From Neomesorhizobium sp963726065 (GTDB lineage Bacteria; Pseudomonadota; Alphaproteobacteria; Rhizobiales; Rhizobiaceae), in contig CAVSAU010000012.1 of assembly GCA_963726065.1 (NCBI GenBank), forward strand, positions 245,299-309,298: a DNA stretch of 64,000 nucleotides, in the 5' to 3' direction. Under the pieces are notes generated by a model. That model was not told where the DNA came from. It searched no databases and saw only the letters and a program-made list of their open reading frames with translations. Shown in pieces: positions 61,902-64,000 of the stretch (within the stretch, counting starts at the first letter, position 1; the number at the start of each line of letters is the position of its first letter). The position numbers and the translations under genes were made by a program.

Positions 61902-62984
61902 TCAGCTTGCGGCTGCCGACCGCTTAAAAGCTATTGTGACCCTTGTTCCCTCGCTTGTGCTTGAGCGAACGTCGAACCGCGCCTTTGCATTCTCAGTCAG
62001 CGAGCGCGCAATCAGTGCACCTAGCTTGCCTGGCTTAGGCCAAGTCTCACCATCGGGAAGGCCCACCCCGTCATCGGCGACAACGACACGACACCCGTCG
62101 CCATCGACGATGCTGTGCAGCGTTATCGTCCCCCCCTCACGCCCCACGAATGCATGTTTGAGCGCGTTGGTTAGCAGCTCATTCACAACGAGCCCGGTTG
62201 GCATCGCCACATCAATAGAGACCGGATAGGTGTCTACCTTCATATCGAGACGGATACCTTCGACTGCATGGGAGGCCATGACGGCAGACGCGATCTGGCT
62301 GAGATACACGCCCAGGTCGACTTCATCCTTCTGCTCGTCAGTCGTCAGCGTCTGGTACAGAATTGCCAGCGCGTCCACACGTCCGGCTAGCCTCTCGAAA
62401 CGTTTCTGATCAGAGACCGTCGCGTTGCGGGTCTCCATGCGGATCAGAGCGGTGATCATTTGCAGGTTATTTTTTACCCGGTGCTGCAGCTCCCGCAGCA
62501 GAGTATCTTTCTCGTGGACGCGCTGTTCCGCGCTCCTTTCGTCTTCAGCCTCTCCATGGGCTGATACGTCGACCAGGGCCACCAGCCGAAAGCAGCTACT
62601 ACCGCTGTCGTCCTCTATGACGTTTGAATACACATCAACGATCGGGTGTGTCTCGCCCTCTCGTTCCAGCCGGAAAGTGCCGACGAAATCGGCTCCCTCC
62701 ACAACAGCTTCGGCCAGCGAGCGACCCTTCTGCTGGCGAAGGCCGACACCTAGAAGCGCTCCCCAGTTTTCCTGTGTAAGCTTAGCTGCCTCCAAGCCTG
62801 CGAGTTTCTCGAACTCTGGATTGGCGTAAACGACACGCTCACTGCCGCTTAGGTCTGAAACTGCGATTGCAATGGGGACCTGGTCGAGGAACTTCTTGAA
62901 CTGTTCGCTTTCCAGCGCCGTGGCAAGGTCGGGGGTGTCCAGCAGTTGTTCTACCGCGTCGGGATTCTCTGAAACTGATGTCAT
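61902..62984 (-). CDS. PAS-containing sensor histidine kinase (HisKA_2)
   Basis: 360-residue soluble kinase. PAS/PAC segment (about residues 28-140; VPIAIAVSDLSGSERVVYAN, EGETHPIVDVYSNVIEDDSG). The HisKA_2 H-box LLRELQHRVKNNLQMITALI has the phospho-His, then come VVNELLTNALKHAFVGREGG and ADDGVGLPDGETWPKPGKLG. No transmembrane helix. HisKA_2 kinases commonly feed the general stress response or light sensing in alphaproteobacteria. The PAS has no visible Cys for an LOV photocycle. Intact. Confidence 0.88.
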   Translation of the reverse strand: MTSVSENPDAVEQLLDTPDLATALESEQFKKFLDQVPIAIAVSDLSGSERVVYANPEFEKLAGLEAAKLTQENWGALLGVGLRQQKGRSLAEAVVEGADFVGTFRLEREGETHPIVDVYSNVIEDDSGSSCFRLVALVDVSAHGEAEDERSAEQRVHEKDTLLRELQHRVKNNLQMITALIRMETRNATVSDQKRFERLAGRVDALAILYQTLTTDEQKDEVDLGVYLSQIASAVMASHAVEGIRLDMKVDTYPVSIDVAMPTGLVVNELLTNALKHAFVGREGGTITLHSIVDGDGCRVVVADDGVGLPDGETWPKPGKLGALIARSLTENAKARFDVRSSTSEGTRVTIAFKRSAAAS

Positions 62985-63077
62985 CTGAGAGGGCCTGTGC
63001 TGTGCATGGGGTCATCATTATCAACGATGCGACGCGCCTGCCATCAAGAAAGCCTGGCGCAGCCTCCTCACGTGATC

Positions 63078-64000
63078 TCAGGAGTAGGTGGGCACAAGCC
63101 TGGTTTCGCGCAAAGGCAGCGCCATCGTGAAACGTAGACCGTCGGGATGGAAATCCAGTTCAATTTGAGCGTTACATTGCACGGCAACAACCTTCTCCAG
63201 CAGCGTCGTCCCAAAACCACGCCGCGTGGGCTGGTCGACCCTCGGCCCGCCGCGTTCCTGCCATTCAAGATTTACCATTTGCGTATCGCCCGACCTTGCA
63301 ATCGACCAACGCACAGCGAGGCGACCGTTCGTTCGAGACAGTGCACCAAATTTCGAGGAGTTGGAGGCAAGTTCATGGAACGCCATGCCGACCGGAATTG
63401 CGACATCGGCAATCAGCAATACGTTTGGTCCATTGAGGACGATGCGCGGCTTGTTCTGCGTCTCGTAGTGCCGAAGTTCTGCTTCCAGCAGAGCCTGCAG
63501 CGATGCCGTCTGCCAATAGTCGTCGGTGAGCATGGAATGAGTGTCGGCGAGCGACACAATTCTGGCCGAAAAGTCGCGTACGAACTCTTCAACGGTACCG
63601 CTCGACTTGGCTGTAGCACCCATCATAGCACGGACATTGGCCAGCGTGTTTTTAACCCGATGATGCAGTTCTCGGATAAGCAGCTTCTGCCGGGCTGCTA
63701 CCTCCTCCCTTTCCTCGATGTATTTCTTGACCTCAAGCTGGCGTGAACGGGCACGAAGCGCCGAACGCACGGAGTTGGCAAGGCTAGATGCGAGGAATGG
63801 TCTCTCAAGCACGATCAGATATCGATCAAGAAAGGATAACCGCTTGTCGAACTCAGTGCCGCGCATCGTCAGCAGCACAATAGGGAAATCCGACCATCCT
63901 GGCTGGTTTTCCAACCACGCCGCGAGCTGGTTGCGATCAGAATAGATCAGCGCTTCTTCAGCAATAACAAGGCATTTGGATTCCACAAGCAGCGGAAGCG
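63078..64000 (-). CDS. HWE-family histidine kinase with receiver-like N-terminus (5' end outside window)
   Basis: At least 302 residues. The frame stays open to the window edge; the GTG at 63986 is probably not the true start because the receiver-like domain is already under way (AEEALIYSDRNQLAAWLENQ, FPIVLLTMRG). A coiled segment leads to the HWE H-box KLLIRELHHRVKNTLANVRA, then AFHELASNSSKFGALSRTNG (N box), LEWQERGGP (the W-x-E of HWE kinases) and GTTLLEKVVAVQ. Co-directional with the PAS kinase 93 bases downstream. Paired HWE kinases suggest a signalling pair or a duplication. Confidence 0.85.
   Translation of the reverse strand, partial: LPLLVESKCLVIAEEALIYSDRNQLAAWLENQPGWSDFPIVLLTMRGTEFDKRLSFLDRYLIVLERPFLASSLANSVRSALRARSRQLEVKKYIEEREEVAARQKLLIRELHHRVKNTLANVRAMMGATAKSSGTVEEFVRDFSARIVSLADTHSMLTDDYWQTASLQALLEAELRHYETQNKPRIVLNGPNVLLIADVAIPVGMAFHELASNSSKFGALSRTNGRLAVRWSIARSGDTQMVNLEWQERGGPRVDQPTRRGFGTTLLEKVVAVQCNAQIELDFHPDGLRFTMALPLRETRLVPTYS

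Overview
The window is high-GC DNA from an alphaproteobacterium of the order Rhizobiales, most likely the Phyllobacteriaceae (Mesorhizobium/Aminobacter-like). This rests on conserved gene neighbourhoods (gatC-GNAT-gatA; pyrB with a dihydroorotase-like partner, plsY, dprA, topA, rnr; rpmG next to pleD-divK), an alphaproteobacterial SOS box (GTTC-N7-GTTC), a PhaR-like phasin operator and two palindromic intergenic repeats of rhizobial type.

Bases 1-46,750 are ordinary chromosome. In order: the 5' part of clpA with clpS, a phasin, a secreted SPOR-domain D,D-carboxypeptidase, several small conserved genes (DnaJ-domain, VWA, DUF1489), L-serine ammonia-lyase, DUF599 and YdcF proteins, the gatCA operon with an embedded acetyltransferase, UPF0173, ruvX, an AEC transporter, an AidB-type acyl-CoA dehydrogenase, then pyrB-pyrC'-plsY-dprA-topA-rnr-DUF983-Nudix-MFS-rpmG. 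Next come divK-pleD on the other strand, dinB with an SOS box, ilvA and adenine deaminase. A DctB/DctD-type two-component system sits directly upstream of a tripartite tricarboxylate transporter locus with two different TctC binding proteins plus TctB and TctA.

Bases 47,267-64,000 are accessory. The region opens with the 3' fragment of a tRNA-Leu(UAA) gene next to a truncated tyrosine integrase. It then holds a hydrolase fragment, a large winged-helix/NB-ARC/TPR regulator divergent from a four-gene cassette (Tat-type epoxide hydrolase, SDR, VOC protein, Tat-type alpha/beta hydrolase), a truncated class III cyclase, XRE regulators, a TraA relaxase fragment, a TspO pair, a fasciclin protein divergent from an XRE-cupin regulator with clear operators, and two HWE/HisKA_2 histidine kinases. 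It looks like an eroded integrative element with retained cargo.

Many genes that should be intact, including topA, rnr, plsY and pleD, are broken by single extra bases, most densely at about 13.5-42.7 kb. Nearly every break I could resolve is a one-base insertion that restores a good protein when ignored. I therefore treat them as CDS with probable sequence errors, and reserve 'pseudogene' for genes that are truly truncated. Coordinates of frameshifted genes run from the inferred true start to the inferred true stop.
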